Part shown: one piece after another, positions 15,977 to 25,218 of the stretch | How positions within the stretch are numbered: the first letter of the stretch is position 1 | How the letters are laid out: each line of letters starts with the position of its first letter | Notes under the pieces: generated by a model | What the model was told of the DNA's origin: nothing | What the model saw: the letters and a program-made list of their open reading frames with translations, nothing else | The model's database searches: none | Position numbers and translations under genes: made by a program | Origin: Chloroflexus aggregans DSM 9485 | Lineage (GTDB): Bacteria > Chloroflexota > Chloroflexia > Chloroflexales > Chloroflexaceae | DNA: 64,000 nt | Assembly: GCF_000021945.1 (NCBI RefSeq) | Contig: NC_011831.1 | Location: 248,001 to 312,000 of the forward strand | Direction of reading: 5' to 3'

Positions 15977-18898
15977 ATGCCGCTCTATCTCGTGACAGTC
16001 GCGACGCGCACTGCCGTATCACAGACACTCTACCTACTCGACGGACCTGAACTTACACCGGTAGTAGTTTCGCAACTGGTCGAACAACTCCTTCACGATC
16101 CTGTCGTTCAGCAAGCTCACTGGCAAATGCTCACAGATGACCAACCCCCGACCGATCCTTTTTTACCCACAACTGATGCGCTCGTGGTGGAAGTTGCCTA
16201 TCGTCCCGGTGTGACCGATAGCGAAGGGGAAAGTGTGATCGAGGGAGCACGCCGATTAGGTGTGCGTGGCTTGACGCATGCGCGTGCGCTGCGACGTTAT
16301 GTGTTGCCACCGGAGACCGATCCGGTGCAGGCGGCGGCCGAGTTGGCGATTGAGGTCGTGCATACTACGATTGCGTACCGTACCGGCCAAGCAACGACGG
16401 CACGAGCAGCATTCTATGCGATGTTGGTCGCCGAACCGGCCCCGACCAGGCCGGTCGTTGCCAATATTCCCCTATGCACCGCCGATGATGACGAATTACT
16501 TAACATAAGTCAGCAAGGTGTTCTCGCGCTTGATTTGGCCGAAATGCGCGCCATTCAACGCTATTTTGCCGGACAAGGTCGCGATCCGACCGACGGAGAA
16601 CTCGAAACCATTGCCCAAACCTGGAGCGAGCACTGTTCACACAAGACGTTCAAAGCGCGTGTTCGGTATGAACAACCACCGGAGACATTACCGGTCAACG
16701 CCGATTTACATCCGATGCTTGCGCGATTGGCAAGCGGTCAGATGGAGATTGATAGCTTGATCCGCACCTTTCTGATGCGGGCAACCGAACAGGTGTTGGC
16801 CAAGCGTCATGATGAATGGGTACTTAGCGCGTTTGTTGATAATGCCGGAATTGTCGCATTCGGGCCAAACTATGAGGTTTCGTATAAGGTCGAGACGCAC
16901 AACCATCCGAGTGCGCTTGAGCCGTTTGGTGGAGCGAATACCGGTGTAGGCGGGGTCATTCGTGATGTATTGGGCGTATCGGCCCGCCCGATTGCCAATA
17001 TCGACGTGCTCTGTTTCGGCATGCCCGATGCACCGCCGCCGCCACCTGGTGTCCTCCATCCACGTCGGGTGGCAAGCGGTGTAGTTGCGGGTGTGCGCGA
17101 CTATGGCAACAAACTCGGTATTCCAACGGTGGGTGGAGCGGTATTGTTCGATCCCGGATATACTGCCAACCCGCTCGTCTATTGCGGGACCGTTGGGATA
17201 GCACCGCGCGGCCTACACCCACGTAATGTACGTCCCGGCGATATTATTGTGGTGATGGGAGGACGGACGGGGCGCGACGGTATTCATGGTGCGACATTTT
17301 CGAGTATCGAATTGACGCATACCACTGCGGTTGAGGTGGGCAGTGCGGTGCAGATCGGCGATCCGATCACTGAAAAGAAGATGCTCGATGTTCTGTTGCA
17401 GGCACGCGATGCCAGGCTGTACTCGGCGCTTACCGATTGTGGCGCCGGGGGATTATCTTCGGCAATCGGTGAGATGGGCGCCGAATTGGGTGCCGAGGTT
17501 CACCTTGAGCGTGTGCCGTGCAAATATGCCGGCTTGCAACCATGGGAGATTTGGCTTTCGGAGGCGCAAGAGCGAATGGTGCTCGCCGTACCACCCGATC
17601 GGCTGGTAGCACTATTAACGCTTTGTGTCGCCGAGGATGTTGAGGCAACGCCGATTGGCCGCTTTACCAACGATGGCCGCCTCCGCGTCTATTACCATGA
17701 TCTCGCCGTGGTTGATCTTGAGATGGCGTTTCTCCACGAGGGCCGACCCCAACGAATGCTCGAAGCGCGTTGGGAGCCATCACCGGCATTGACCCGTTCG
17801 CCACAGCTCGATCACGTCCAGCCGGAAGCTGCGTTGCTGGCGTTGCTGGCGCACCCATCGATTGCCTCGAAAGAGCGTATTATTCGCACCTACGATCACG
17901 AAGTCGGTGGTGGCACGGTGATCAAGCCGCTGGTGGGTGCGGCATTAGCCGGCCCCTCTGATGGAGCCGTCCTCCAGCCATTACCCGACAATCCGGCCGG
18001 CCTGGCATTAGGGTTCGGTATCTGTCCGCACTACGGTCAGCACGACCCATACTGGATGGCACTAGCCGCTATCGATGAGGCGCTACGGAATGTCGTGGCA
18101 GTCGGTGGTGATCCCGACCAAACGGCGATTCTTGACAATTTCTGCTGGGGTGATCCTAAACAGCCGGATCGCATGGCCGGGTTAGTACGGGCAGCGGCGG
18201 CATGTTACGATGGCGCAGTCGCGTTTGGTACACCCTTTATTAGTGGGAAGGACTCGCTCAATAACGAGTATCGCGATGCCGATGGCCGCCGGATAGCGAT
18301 CCCGCCCACGTTGCTGATTTCGGCAATGGCTTACGTCCATGATGTCAGGCAATGTGTGACGATGGATCTTAAACAGGCCGGCGATGTCATCTACTTGCTG
18401 GGGGCGACGCGGATCGAATTTGCCGGTAGTCATCTGGCCGCAGTAGGGATGATCGAAGATGGTGGTGCGCTGCCACAGGTCGATCTGGCAACCGCACGTG
18501 CAACGTTTCGTGCCTTACACCGCGCTATCCGTGCCGGCTTGGTGCGCGCCTGTCATGATTTGAGCGAGGGTGGGCTGGCGGTAGCGGCGGCTGAGATGGC
18601 GATTGCCGGTGAGCTTGGGTTGCAGCTCAACCTCGATACAATCGATCTCGATCCTATCGCGGCCTTGTTCAGTGAGTCACCAAGCCGGTTCTTGCTAGAA
18701 GTCGATCCTGCACAAACGGCAGCACTGGAAGCAGTGTTAGATGGTTTGCCACTGGTTCGCTTGGGGGTAGTCACGACAACGCCGGTTGTACAGATCACGC
18801 AGCACAATCGGCAGTTGATTGAGCTGCCGGTGACCAGGTTGCGCGAGGTATGGCAACATGGCCTCGATGCAATTAGTGTAAAGGACGAAGAACTATGA
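15977..18898 (+). CDS. purL: phosphoribosylformylglycinamidine synthase, PurS-PurL fusion
   Basis: A 973-residue enzyme of purine synthesis that converts FGAR to FGAM using ATP and ammonia delivered by a glutaminase. Residues 1-155 include PurS-like sequence (RPGVTDSEGESVIEGARRLG), and from about 170 the PurL core begins, with TWSEHCSHKTFKARVR (residues 215-230, catalytic His), VETHNHPSALEPFGGANTGV (substrate/ATP loop), and a second half-repeat with CHDLSEGGLAVAAAEM. It is longer than stand-alone PurL (about 725-750) because of the N-terminal extension, and there is no C-terminal glutaminase domain, so PurQ must be encoded elsewhere. GGAG lies five bases before the ATG. It overlaps the DUF1444 gene by 4 bases. 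Confidence 0.93.
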   Translation: MPLYLVTVATRTAVSQTLYLLDGPELTPVVVSQLVEQLLHDPVVQQAHWQMLTDDQPPTDPFLPTTDALVVEVAYRPGVTDSEGESVIEGARRLGVRGLTHARALRRYVLPPETDPVQAAAELAIEVVHTTIAYRTGQATTARAAFYAMLVAEPAPTRPVVANIPLCTADDDELLNISQQGVLALDLAEMRAIQRYFAGQGRDPTDGELETIAQTWSEHCSHKTFKARVRYEQPPETLPVNADLHPMLARLASGQMEIDSLIRTFLMRATEQVLAKRHDEWVLSAFVDNAGIVAFGPNYEVSYKVETHNHPSALEPFGGANTGVGGVIRDVLGVSARPIANIDVLCFGMPDAPPPPPGVLHPRRVASGVVAGVRDYGNKLGIPTVGGAVLFDPGYTANPLVYCGTVGIAPRGLHPRNVRPGDIIVVMGGRTGRDGIHGATFSSIELTHTTAVEVGSAVQIGDPITEKKMLDVLLQARDARLYSALTDCGAGGLSSAIGEMGAELGAEVHLERVPCKYAGLQPWEIWLSEAQERMVLAVPPDRLVALLTLCVAEDVEATPIGRFTNDGRLRVYYHDLAVVDLEMAFLHEGRPQRMLEARWEPSPALTRSPQLDHVQPEAALLALLAHPSIASKERIIRTYDHEVGGGTVIKPLVGAALAGPSDGAVLQPLPDNPAGLALGFGICPHYGQHDPYWMALAAIDEALRNVVAVGGDPDQTAILDNFCWGDPKQPDRMAGLVRAAAACYDGAVAFGTPFISGKDSLNNEYRDADGRRIAIPPTLLISAMAYVHDVRQCVTMDLKQAGDVIYLLGATRIEFAGSHLAAVGMIEDGGALPQVDLATARATFRALHRAIRAGLVRACHDLSEGGLAVAAAEMAIAGELGLQLNLDTIDLDPIAALFSESPSRFLLEVDPAQTAALEAVLDGLPLVRLGVVTTTPVVQITQHNRQLIELPVTRLREVWQHGLDAISVKDEEL

Positions 18899-19704
18899 AC
18901 GGGAAGACTCCGCTTGATCAGGCAGCATTTAGCGCTGAGATCGAGCGTCGTTTGCGGGAAGAAGCGACGGTGACAGTCCTCAGCCGTGACGGCGAGGTGC
19001 TACAGATAGTAGCCGGTAATCAACCGATACGTATTGATCTGACCAGATTTTACAATGCGTATGCACAAGCACCAGAGCATCTTGATCTGGTGTATGCCAC
19101 GCTGATGCGGGTCATTCACCAACAGACACCGCCACGAGAGGCTAACACGTTTGCCGACGTAGCCGATCGGGTGATGCCGATGCTTAAACCCATCGTGTTA
19201 CTCAATGCGGTGTTCGAGAAAAAATTGCCGATGTTGGCCTACCGACCGTTTTTGGCCGATCTGATCATCACCTACGTCATTGATGAGCCGCACAGCGTGG
19301 CCTATATCAACGAGCGCCATCTTGAGCGGTGGGGCATCGGTGAGCACCAGTTGCACGAACGAGCTTTGGCAAATCTGGCTGCACGCACCAAAGATCGTGC
19401 AACGTTTCTGATGACCGGAGAAGGTGTCCAACGGCTTATCGTCGCCAATACGCAAGACGGATATGATGCGACCCGTTTGCTTTTGCCCGATCTGTTGGCA
19501 AGTTGGCAACCTCAATTTCCGGGAAAGATGGTAATAGGCATTCCTAATCGTGATTTTCTGATTGCCTTTAGCGATGCCGATGAAGAGATTCTGACCAGTA
19601 TTGCTCATCAGATTCAGCTCGATGCAGCCCAGCGTGAGTACGGGCTGACCGATCAACTCTTTACGATTGAGCATGGTGAAGTGCGAGAATATCGGTGGGA
19701 GTAG
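18895..19704 (+). CDS. DUF1444 (YtpQ-like) protein
   Basis: A 269-residue soluble protein matching DUF1444/YtpQ in pattern: a short N-terminal helix region, IRIDLTRFYNAYAQAP, the central ADVADRVMPMLKPI and PMLAYRPFLADLIITYVIDEPHS segments, then WGIGEHQLHERALANL. The ATG overlaps the purL stop (ATGA), so it is translated with purL. The family has no known reaction, and coupling to a purine gene is the only clue. Confidence 0.75.
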   Translation: MNGKTPLDQAAFSAEIERRLREEATVTVLSRDGEVLQIVAGNQPIRIDLTRFYNAYAQAPEHLDLVYATLMRVIHQQTPPREANTFADVADRVMPMLKPIVLLNAVFEKKLPMLAYRPFLADLIITYVIDEPHSVAYINERHLERWGIGEHQLHERALANLAARTKDRATFLMTGEGVQRLIVANTQDGYDATRLLLPDLLASWQPQFPGKMVIGIPNRDFLIAFSDADEEILTSIAHQIQLDAAQREYGLTDQLFTIEHGEVREYRWE

Positions 19705-19746
19705 TGTTTTTGGATTGGCGGGAAAGGAGCAAGAACCCTGCTTGCC

Positions 19747-20451
19747 GTGGTGATAACATTTCTCCTGTATGGGGTGGCAATTTGGTTGTGGTGGCAGCAG
19801 CGTAATCCACTCTACGTGCTTGCATTAGCCGCCGGTCAGCTCAGTACTCTCCTCGAACCGTTTTGGCGATTGCTCTATAGTCTGCAAACGCTGCCTACGT
19901 TGAGTACGATTGTATCGGTGCTGAGTAGTCCGTTTGATGTGATGTCGTCACTACGCGCAGCATGGCCCGATACTTTACCGGCGATGATCATTCTCCAACT
20001 CTACCTGTATCGCTGGTGGAACCCTGGTGCGTGGAGTGGATTGTTTATCTACGCTATGTTTGTCAGTTTTCAATTATTGTTGAGCCTGCTCGGTTTACGT
20101 ACCGGAGCACCGCCGGTCTTGCTCAGTACATTGCCGTTTGCATTCAGTGTCGATCTATTGGCCGCACTGATGAGTGCAACAATTACCTACGGGCTGTGCT
20201 ACGTTTTCTTGAGTGTTTACCATTATTCGTGGCCGAGTATGGCTGTGACGATTTTGCCGATGCCACTGCTGTTTGGTGGATTGATTTATGGTGTGGTCGG
20301 GGGACCGTTGCTGATCGGGCGATTGCTGCCCGACGGTGAATGGCCGATGCGCATCGGGTTGTTTCTCACACTGGGCCTGTTAGGTTGGTGTATTGCCATC
20401 ATTACATCAGGGATCAGTCGTTCCAAACCTCTTGTGGGCGCTATTCGGTAG
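19747..20451 (+). CDS. polytopic membrane protein of unknown function
   Basis: A 234-residue protein with about six hydrophobic helices, short loops and few charges; I do not recognise the family. The assigned GTG at 19747 (or the next GTG at 19750) lies 17 bases from an AAAGGAG, which is too far. A CTG at 19738 would be spaced correctly, so the exact start is uncertain. It follows the DUF1444 gene by about 40 bases and precedes aat by 5, so it is probably in the purL transcript. Confidence 0.55.
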   Translation: MVITFLLYGVAIWLWWQQRNPLYVLALAAGQLSTLLEPFWRLLYSLQTLPTLSTIVSVLSSPFDVMSSLRAAWPDTLPAMIILQLYLYRWWNPGAWSGLFIYAMFVSFQLLLSLLGLRTGAPPVLLSTLPFAFSVDLLAALMSATITYGLCYVFLSVYHYSWPSMAVTILPMPLLFGGLIYGVVGGPLLIGRLLPDGEWPMRIGLFLTLGLLGWCIAIITSGISRSKPLVGAIR

Positions 20452-20456
20452 GCACT

Positions 20457-21053
20457 ATGTCGACCGTTCGTCTTACATCTGAGTTGTTACTGGCTGCCTA
20501 TCGCCAGGGCATTTTTCCGATGGCCGATGAGCATGGTGAGATCGGGTGGTACGAACCGATCCGGCGAGCAATTATTCCGCTCGATGAACGGTTTCACGTA
20601 CCACGCCGGTTGGCCCGGACCGTGCGATCGGGCTTCTTTACGGTGACCTACGATACAGCGTTTGAACAGGTCATTACTGCTTGCGCCGCACCGGCACCGG
20701 GCCGTGAATCAACATGGATTTCGCCGGAAATTATTCGGGCTTACAGTGAACTGCATCGGTTAGGTTATGCGCACAGTGTCGAATGTTGGCGTGATGGTCA
20801 GTTGGCCGGTGGATTGTACGGCGTGGCGGTGGGTGGCCTGTTTGCCGGCGAAAGTATGTTTCACCGCGTGCGTGATGCCAGTAAGGTTGCATTAGTGCAT
20901 CTTGTCGAGCGGCTCCGGCGCGGTGGATTTGTGTTGCTTGATTCGCAATTTATCGTCGGGCCGCACTTGTTGCAATTCGGGACAATTGAGATCTCACGGG
21001 CTGAGTATCACCGCTTGCTACGAGCAGCGCTCCAAGTACGGGCGGTCTGGTAA
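20457..21053 (+). CDS. aat: leucyl/phenylalanyl-tRNA--protein transferase
   Basis: A 198-residue transferase that adds Leu or Phe to proteins with basic N-termini, marking them for ClpAP (N-degron pathway). Recognised by LLLAAYRQGIFPMADE near the N-terminus, REIGWYEP-like sequence (EIGWYEPIRRAIIPLDERFHV), ESTWISPEIIRAYSELHRLG, HSVECWRDGQLAGGLYGVA, and FAGESMFHRVRDASKVALVH. ATG 20457 gives the standard N-terminus. The ribosome site is weak (GGTAGG). It sits 5 bases behind the membrane protein gene. Confidence 0.92.
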   Translation: MSTVRLTSELLLAAYRQGIFPMADEHGEIGWYEPIRRAIIPLDERFHVPRRLARTVRSGFFTVTYDTAFEQVITACAAPAPGRESTWISPEIIRAYSELHRLGYAHSVECWRDGQLAGGLYGVAVGGLFAGESMFHRVRDASKVALVHLVERLRRGGFVLLDSQFIVGPHLLQFGTIEISRAEYHRLLRAALQVRAVW

Positions 21054-21070
21054 GCAAGCGCACCTGTTTG

Positions 21071-21100
21071 TTCTAACGCACCCTCATAGTATGCTATAAT
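21071..21100 (+). promoter_or_regulatory. candidate promoter of the J-domain gene
   Basis: A perfect TATAAT at 21095-21100 with TTCTAA at 21071-21076 (18-base spacer). The -35 is weak. Transcription would start about 16 bases before the GTG start, just ahead of AAAGGGGG. Confidence 0.45.
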
Positions 21101-21122
21101 CCGCAACGCGAAAGGGGGTTGC

Positions 21123-22361
21123 GTGAACGACGATTTTGACCAACTTGACGACTACGCTATTCTCGGTATCCGGCCTGGAGCGTCGCCTAACGAGATCAAA
21201 CAGGCGTACCTTCAGCAGATTAGCCGCTATCACCCAGATCGCTTTGCCGGCGCATCTCCGGCCGAACAAGAGTACGCCGCTCGTCGCGCACGTCGCATTA
21301 ATCAAGCATACCAAAACTTGCGAAAGCGACGTCCGTCGGCTGTACCGTCGGCCTCGGTTCAACGTGACTATCAAGCCGAGTTGTACGATCAAGCACAAAA
21401 GCATCTCGCTGCCGGGAGACGCTTGCAGGCCCTGGCAACACTCCGTGAGCTACAGCAGATCAATCCGTGGTACCGTGATTGCGCTACCCTCATCGCCGAA
21501 CTTGAAGCAGAGTATCAACCGGTAGCGACCACCGGTAGGCGTCCTGTTTCACGTCGCACGATCTTGACCGTAGCGGTTGGCAGCCTGACATTTGCGTTTC
21601 TCGGCTGGTACGGCTGGCGACAATTCCAAGGGACGCAGACGGCATCAGGGTCGGTAGGTGCCACCATACCAACGCCCACAACAGCCGCACCGGCGCCAAC
21701 CACAGCACCTTCACCGACTTCAACCCTCTCGCCGACGGCAACCCGCACACCGGTACCAACCGCGATACCGACGCTGACTCCCACAGCGGCGGTTAGTCCT
21801 TCTCCTTCACCATTACCAAACCCAACGATTACCGGCGGACCGATCGTGTACCAGGCTGATTTTGGCCCAAACAGTGGCTGGCCAACGGCTAACGGCAACG
21901 GTTGGAGTGTCGGTGCGCGCGACGGGAGTTATATCATCCAAACGAATGTTGGTCTTGGGGATATTTGGGCGTTTCGCACTGCGCCGATCGGTCCTGACAT
22001 GATCATTGAAGTGACGGTGGATGTGCGTGGCGATTGGGCCGGTCTCGTTTTGCGGTTCAACGATCCACAGCGTTACATCCGTTTTCTGGTCAACCCGGCT
22101 AATGATACATTCCGCTGTGATGAACGTAACGGTGATCAACGGACATTGTTCGCCGAAGGTAGTGTGAGCCTTGGCGAACGCACTCGCCTTGTAGCCCGTC
22201 TTGAGGACGAGACCGTTGAGCTATGGATCAACGACCAACGAGTGAGTGAGATTAACAGTGCGACGCCAGCTCCAGATACGCGCTACGGATTCGTGGCGCT
22301 GGCCGAGCGAACCCCTACTACCGCAATCTTTCGCGACTTGGTCATCCGCGCACTCCGTTAG
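21123..22361 (+). CDS. membrane protein with N-terminal J-domain and C-terminal concanavalin-like domain
   Basis: A 412-residue fusion. Residues 1-65 form a DnaJ J-domain (LDDYAILGIRPGASPNEIKQ, with the HPD tripeptide in RYHPDRFAG), then a short TPR-like helical segment with LAAGRRLQALATLRELQQ. A transmembrane helix follows (ILTVAVGSLTFAFLGWYGW, near 140-158). A Thr/Pro/Ser linker leads to a beta-rich domain of about 170 residues (YQADFGPNSGWPT... IGPDMIIEVTVDVRG... VELWINDQRV) resembling 3-keto-disaccharide-hydrolase/LamG folds. The J-domain would be cytoplasmic and recruit DnaK; the C-terminal domain would be outside. GTG start with AAAGGGGG upstream. The overall function is unknown. Confidence 0.75.
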   Translation: MNDDFDQLDDYAILGIRPGASPNEIKQAYLQQISRYHPDRFAGASPAEQEYAARRARRINQAYQNLRKRRPSAVPSASVQRDYQAELYDQAQKHLAAGRRLQALATLRELQQINPWYRDCATLIAELEAEYQPVATTGRRPVSRRTILTVAVGSLTFAFLGWYGWRQFQGTQTASGSVGATIPTPTTAAPAPTTAPSPTSTLSPTATRTPVPTAIPTLTPTAAVSPSPSPLPNPTITGGPIVYQADFGPNSGWPTANGNGWSVGARDGSYIIQTNVGLGDIWAFRTAPIGPDMIIEVTVDVRGDWAGLVLRFNDPQRYIRFLVNPANDTFRCDERNGDQRTLFAEGSVSLGERTRLVARLEDETVELWINDQRVSEINSATPAPDTRYGFVALAERTPTTAIFRDLVIRALR

Positions 22362-22390
22362 CCCTGCAACTCATCATCTGACAAACAGTG

Positions 22391-23635
22391 TTAGCGGCGT
22401 GGAGGTAACCACATCGCCAGCGTTCCATCGCTGTGGCGTTTGGCAATGCCACGCCCGACATCCAACACGTAGACCCCATCACGAGCGCTGTATGCCAAGG
22501 CCCGGCCATCGTATGACCAGAGATCGAATGACAACGCATAGGCATCAAAATAGTTGATCTGGGCTAAAAACGCCTCACTCGGAGCGAAGGTTACGAGAGA
22601 GCGTGGTGTACCGCCAGTACGGTTGACAACCTGCCAACGCACTTGGACAAAACCATCGGTGGTGCGTCCGGCGGGGGTGAGGTATGCGATCTGTTCACCG
22701 GTTGGCGACCAGAAAAACGCGATGACGTTATCGTTCGCTGCCGAAAGAGTCTGCACCTTGCCGTCAAGTCCAACCAGTTTTAGCGGTCCAAAGCCATTGG
22801 GACCGACCGTTGTGTAGGCAATTTCGTCGCTTTGCGGAGAGCGACCAAAGATAATTGCCGCCATTGGTTCACGAGCCAAGGCTTGGGTTTGGGTTTCACC
22901 GACCTTCACACGGGAGAGGACACTTTCCACCTTCTCGACCATCGGTGGTCCTTCTACCGGTGGCTGCGCTACATAGAAAAAGCTCTCGCCGTCAACACTC
23001 CATGCCGGCGCCTGAAAGAAGCCGGGGTCGTTGAGTTCGTAGAGCGGTTGTTGCCGACCGGGTTGCACTGTTACGACGCGGCCATCTTCAAAGAGTGAGC
23101 CGTCGATATGGACGAGGAGTGATGAGCTGTCGGGTTGCCAAGCCAGATACAGGGAACTCGTTGAACTACTCACCAGCTCGGCGGGTCGTGAACCATCGGC
23201 CGGGACAATGTGTAACCCCAAGCCACGGGCGCGGTTCGATAGGAACGAGAGTGAGCGGCTGTCGGGTGACCAGACGATGTAGAGTGGCGGGTTGATCGTT
23301 GAGCGGTACAGTTCGAGACGGTTGCCGGTCGTTAAATCGATCACACGCAGCACGCTGGCATTCCCTTCCTGACCAATATATGCGATCCGGGTGCCATCGG
23401 GGGCTAATGCCGGGAAGCGAAACAACTCTGGACTGATGTCCTCGGCGAGTACTTGGACGGTGCCTTGACGATCGATGAGCGCTAATCTGCGATCTGGGCC
23501 TACGACCAGTAGTTTTTGGTCGAGTGGCCGATTGGTGAATAGGAGGAAGGTGATGATCCCGGCACTGAGAGTGCCGATCAGGATAACGATGCTGAGTAGG
23601 CCGATGAGCGTCAGAAGGATCCGCCGCGCAGCCAT
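22391..23635 (-). CDS. membrane-anchored WD40/TolB-like beta-propeller protein
   Basis: A 414-residue protein with an N-terminal anchor (ILLTLIGLLSIVILIGTLSAG) and an exported beta-propeller built of repeats such as FPALAPDGTRIAYIGQ, IVWSPDSRSLSFLSN, LAWQPDSSSLLVH, PAWSVDGESFFYV and FFWSPTGEQIAYL, the WSPDG-type blades of TolB/WD40-like (PD40) proteins. ATG 23635 has AAAGGAG seven bases upstream; the frame stays open into the adjacent repeat array but that extension is not protein-like. Its promoter must lie in the repeat array: a TATACT on the minus strand at 23674-23679 belongs to the first repeat unit. It probably monitors or scaffolds envelope components; the ligand is unknown. Confidence 0.8.
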   Translation of the reverse strand: MAARRILLTLIGLLSIVILIGTLSAGIITFLLFTNRPLDQKLLVVGPDRRLALIDRQGTVQVLAEDISPELFRFPALAPDGTRIAYIGQEGNASVLRVIDLTTGNRLELYRSTINPPLYIVWSPDSRSLSFLSNRARGLGLHIVPADGSRPAELVSSSTSSLYLAWQPDSSSLLVHIDGSLFEDGRVVTVQPGRQQPLYELNDPGFFQAPAWSVDGESFFYVAQPPVEGPPMVEKVESVLSRVKVGETQTQALAREPMAAIIFGRSPQSDEIAYTTVGPNGFGPLKLVGLDGKVQTLSAANDNVIAFFWSPTGEQIAYLTPAGRTTDGFVQVRWQVVNRTGGTPRSLVTFAPSEAFLAQINYFDAYALSFDLWSYDGRALAYSARDGVYVLDVGRGIAKRHSDGTLAMWLPPRR

Positions 23636-23660
23636 GGGGTTGCTCCTTTCCGGGAACAGG

Positions 23661-25094
23661 ATGGTGTATAAGTAGTATAACAAGTTTTTTTAACGCAGAG
23701 GCGCGGAGGACGCAGAGGCGCAGAGGGGCAAAGAACGCAAAGACGTTGATGCACAGAACGCCACCGGTAGGGGCACGGCACCGCCGTGCCCCTACGCAGG
23801 GCAAAAGGGCGCAGAGGGGTTAGCGCAAAGGCTGTTAACGCAAAGGCGCAAAGACGCAGAGGCGCAAAGGGCGCAGAGGCGGTAAAGGACGTGTATGGTG
23901 TATAAGTAGTATAACAAGATTTTTAACGCAGAGGTGCGGAGGACGCAGAGGCGCAGAGGGGCAAAGAACGCAAAGACGTTGATGCACAGAACGCCACCGG
24001 TAGGGGCACGGCACCGCCGTGCCCTTACGCAGGGCAAAAGGGCGCAGAGGGGTTAGCGCAAAGGCCGTTAACGCAAAGGCGCAAAGCGCAGAGGCGCAAA
24101 GGATGCTGACGCACAGGCCACCACCGGTAGGGGCACGGCACCGCCGTGCCCCTACGCAGGGCAAAAGGGCGCAGAGGCGGTAAAGGACGTGTATGGTGTA
24201 TAAGTAGTATAACAAGATTTTTAACGCAGAGGCGCGGAGGACGCAGAGGCGCAGAGGGGCAAAGAACGCAAAGACGTTGATGCACAGAACGCCACCGGTA
24301 GGGGCACGGCGGTGCCGTGCCCCTACGCAGGGCAAAAGGGCGCAGAGGGGTTAGCGCAAAGGCTGTTAACGCAAAGGCGCAAAGCGCAGAGGCGCAAAGG
24401 GCGCAGAGGCGCAGAGGGGCAAAGAACGCAAAGACGTTGATGCACAGAACGCCACCGGTAGGGGCACGGCACCGCCGTGCCCTTACGCAGGGCAAAAGGG
24501 CGCAGAGGGGTTAGCGCAAAGGCCGTTAACGCAAAGGCGCAAAGCGCAGAGGCGCAAAGGATGCTGACGCACAGGCCACCACCGGTAGGGGCACGGCACC
24601 GCCGTGCCCCTACGCAGGGCAAAAGGGCGCAGAGGGGTTAGCGCAAAGGCTGTTAACGCAAAGGCGCAAAGACGCAGAGGCGCAAAGCGCAGAGGCGCGA
24701 AGGGCGCAGAGGCGGTAAAGGACGTGTATGGTGTATAAGTAGTATAACAAGATTTTTAACGCAGAGGCGCGGAGGACGCAGAGGCGCAGAGGGGCAAAGA
24801 ACGCAAAGACGTTGATGCACAGAACGCCACCGGTAGGGGCACGGCACCGCCGTGCCCCTACGCAGGGCAAAAGGGCGCAGAGGGGTTAGCGCAAAGGCTG
24901 TTAACGCAAAGGCGCAAAGACGCAGAGGCGCAAAGGGCGCAGAGGCGGTAAAGGACGTGTATGGTGTATAAGTAGTATAACAAGATTTTTAACGCAGAGG
25001 CGCGGAGGACGCAAAGGCGCAGAGGGGCAAAGAACGCAAAGACGTTGATGCACAGAACGCCACCGGTAGGGGCACGGCGATGCTGTGCCCCTAC
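23661..25094. repeat. complex tandem repeat array with eight hairpins
   Basis: A 1.43-kb array without genes. Five long units start with the same segment (ATGGTGTATAAGTAGTATA) at 23661, 23895, 24193, 24728 and 24961. Within the units are runs of a degenerate 7-8 base word (GCGCAGAG, GCGCAAAG, ACGCAAAG) and eight copies of a 27-base hairpin with arms TAGGGGCACGGC and GCCGTGCCCCTA, beginning at 23768, 24001, 24128, 24299, 24459, 24586, 24834 and 25067. Open frames across it are low-complexity (Cys/Ala/Leu/Arg) and show no protein family features. There are no unique spacers, so it is not CRISPR. It separates the WD40 gene from menF. Confidence 0.95.
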
Positions 25095-25118
25095 TTTTTC
25101 CTGTTGCGAAACGTGTTA

Positions 25119-25130
25119 CTATGTACATAG
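25119..25130. promoter_or_regulatory. palindrome upstream of menF
   Basis: CTATGTACATAG, a perfect 12-base palindrome about 90 bases before the menF start, in the unique sequence right after the repeat array. It may be an operator; no partner is known. Confidence 0.25.
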
Positions 25131-25218
25131 CAGGTCGCTTCTCGACCGAATACACAGGTTACCGTAGGGGTCTTGCAAAAATAAAGTTGTAGCTCGCCTT
25201 TTTGACAGAAGGCCCACG

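Noticed and set aside
20340-20456. Longer N-terminus of aat
   Set aside because: It overlaps the membrane protein gene in another frame; family alignment starts at 20457.
23661-25094. CRISPR array
   Set aside because: Units are tandem and irregular, with no unique equal-length spacers and no cas genes nearby.
23685-25155. Series of minus-strand open frames rich in Cys, Ala, Leu and Arg
   Set aside because: They run through the tandem repeat array, repeat the same peptide again and again, and have no ribosome sites or family features.
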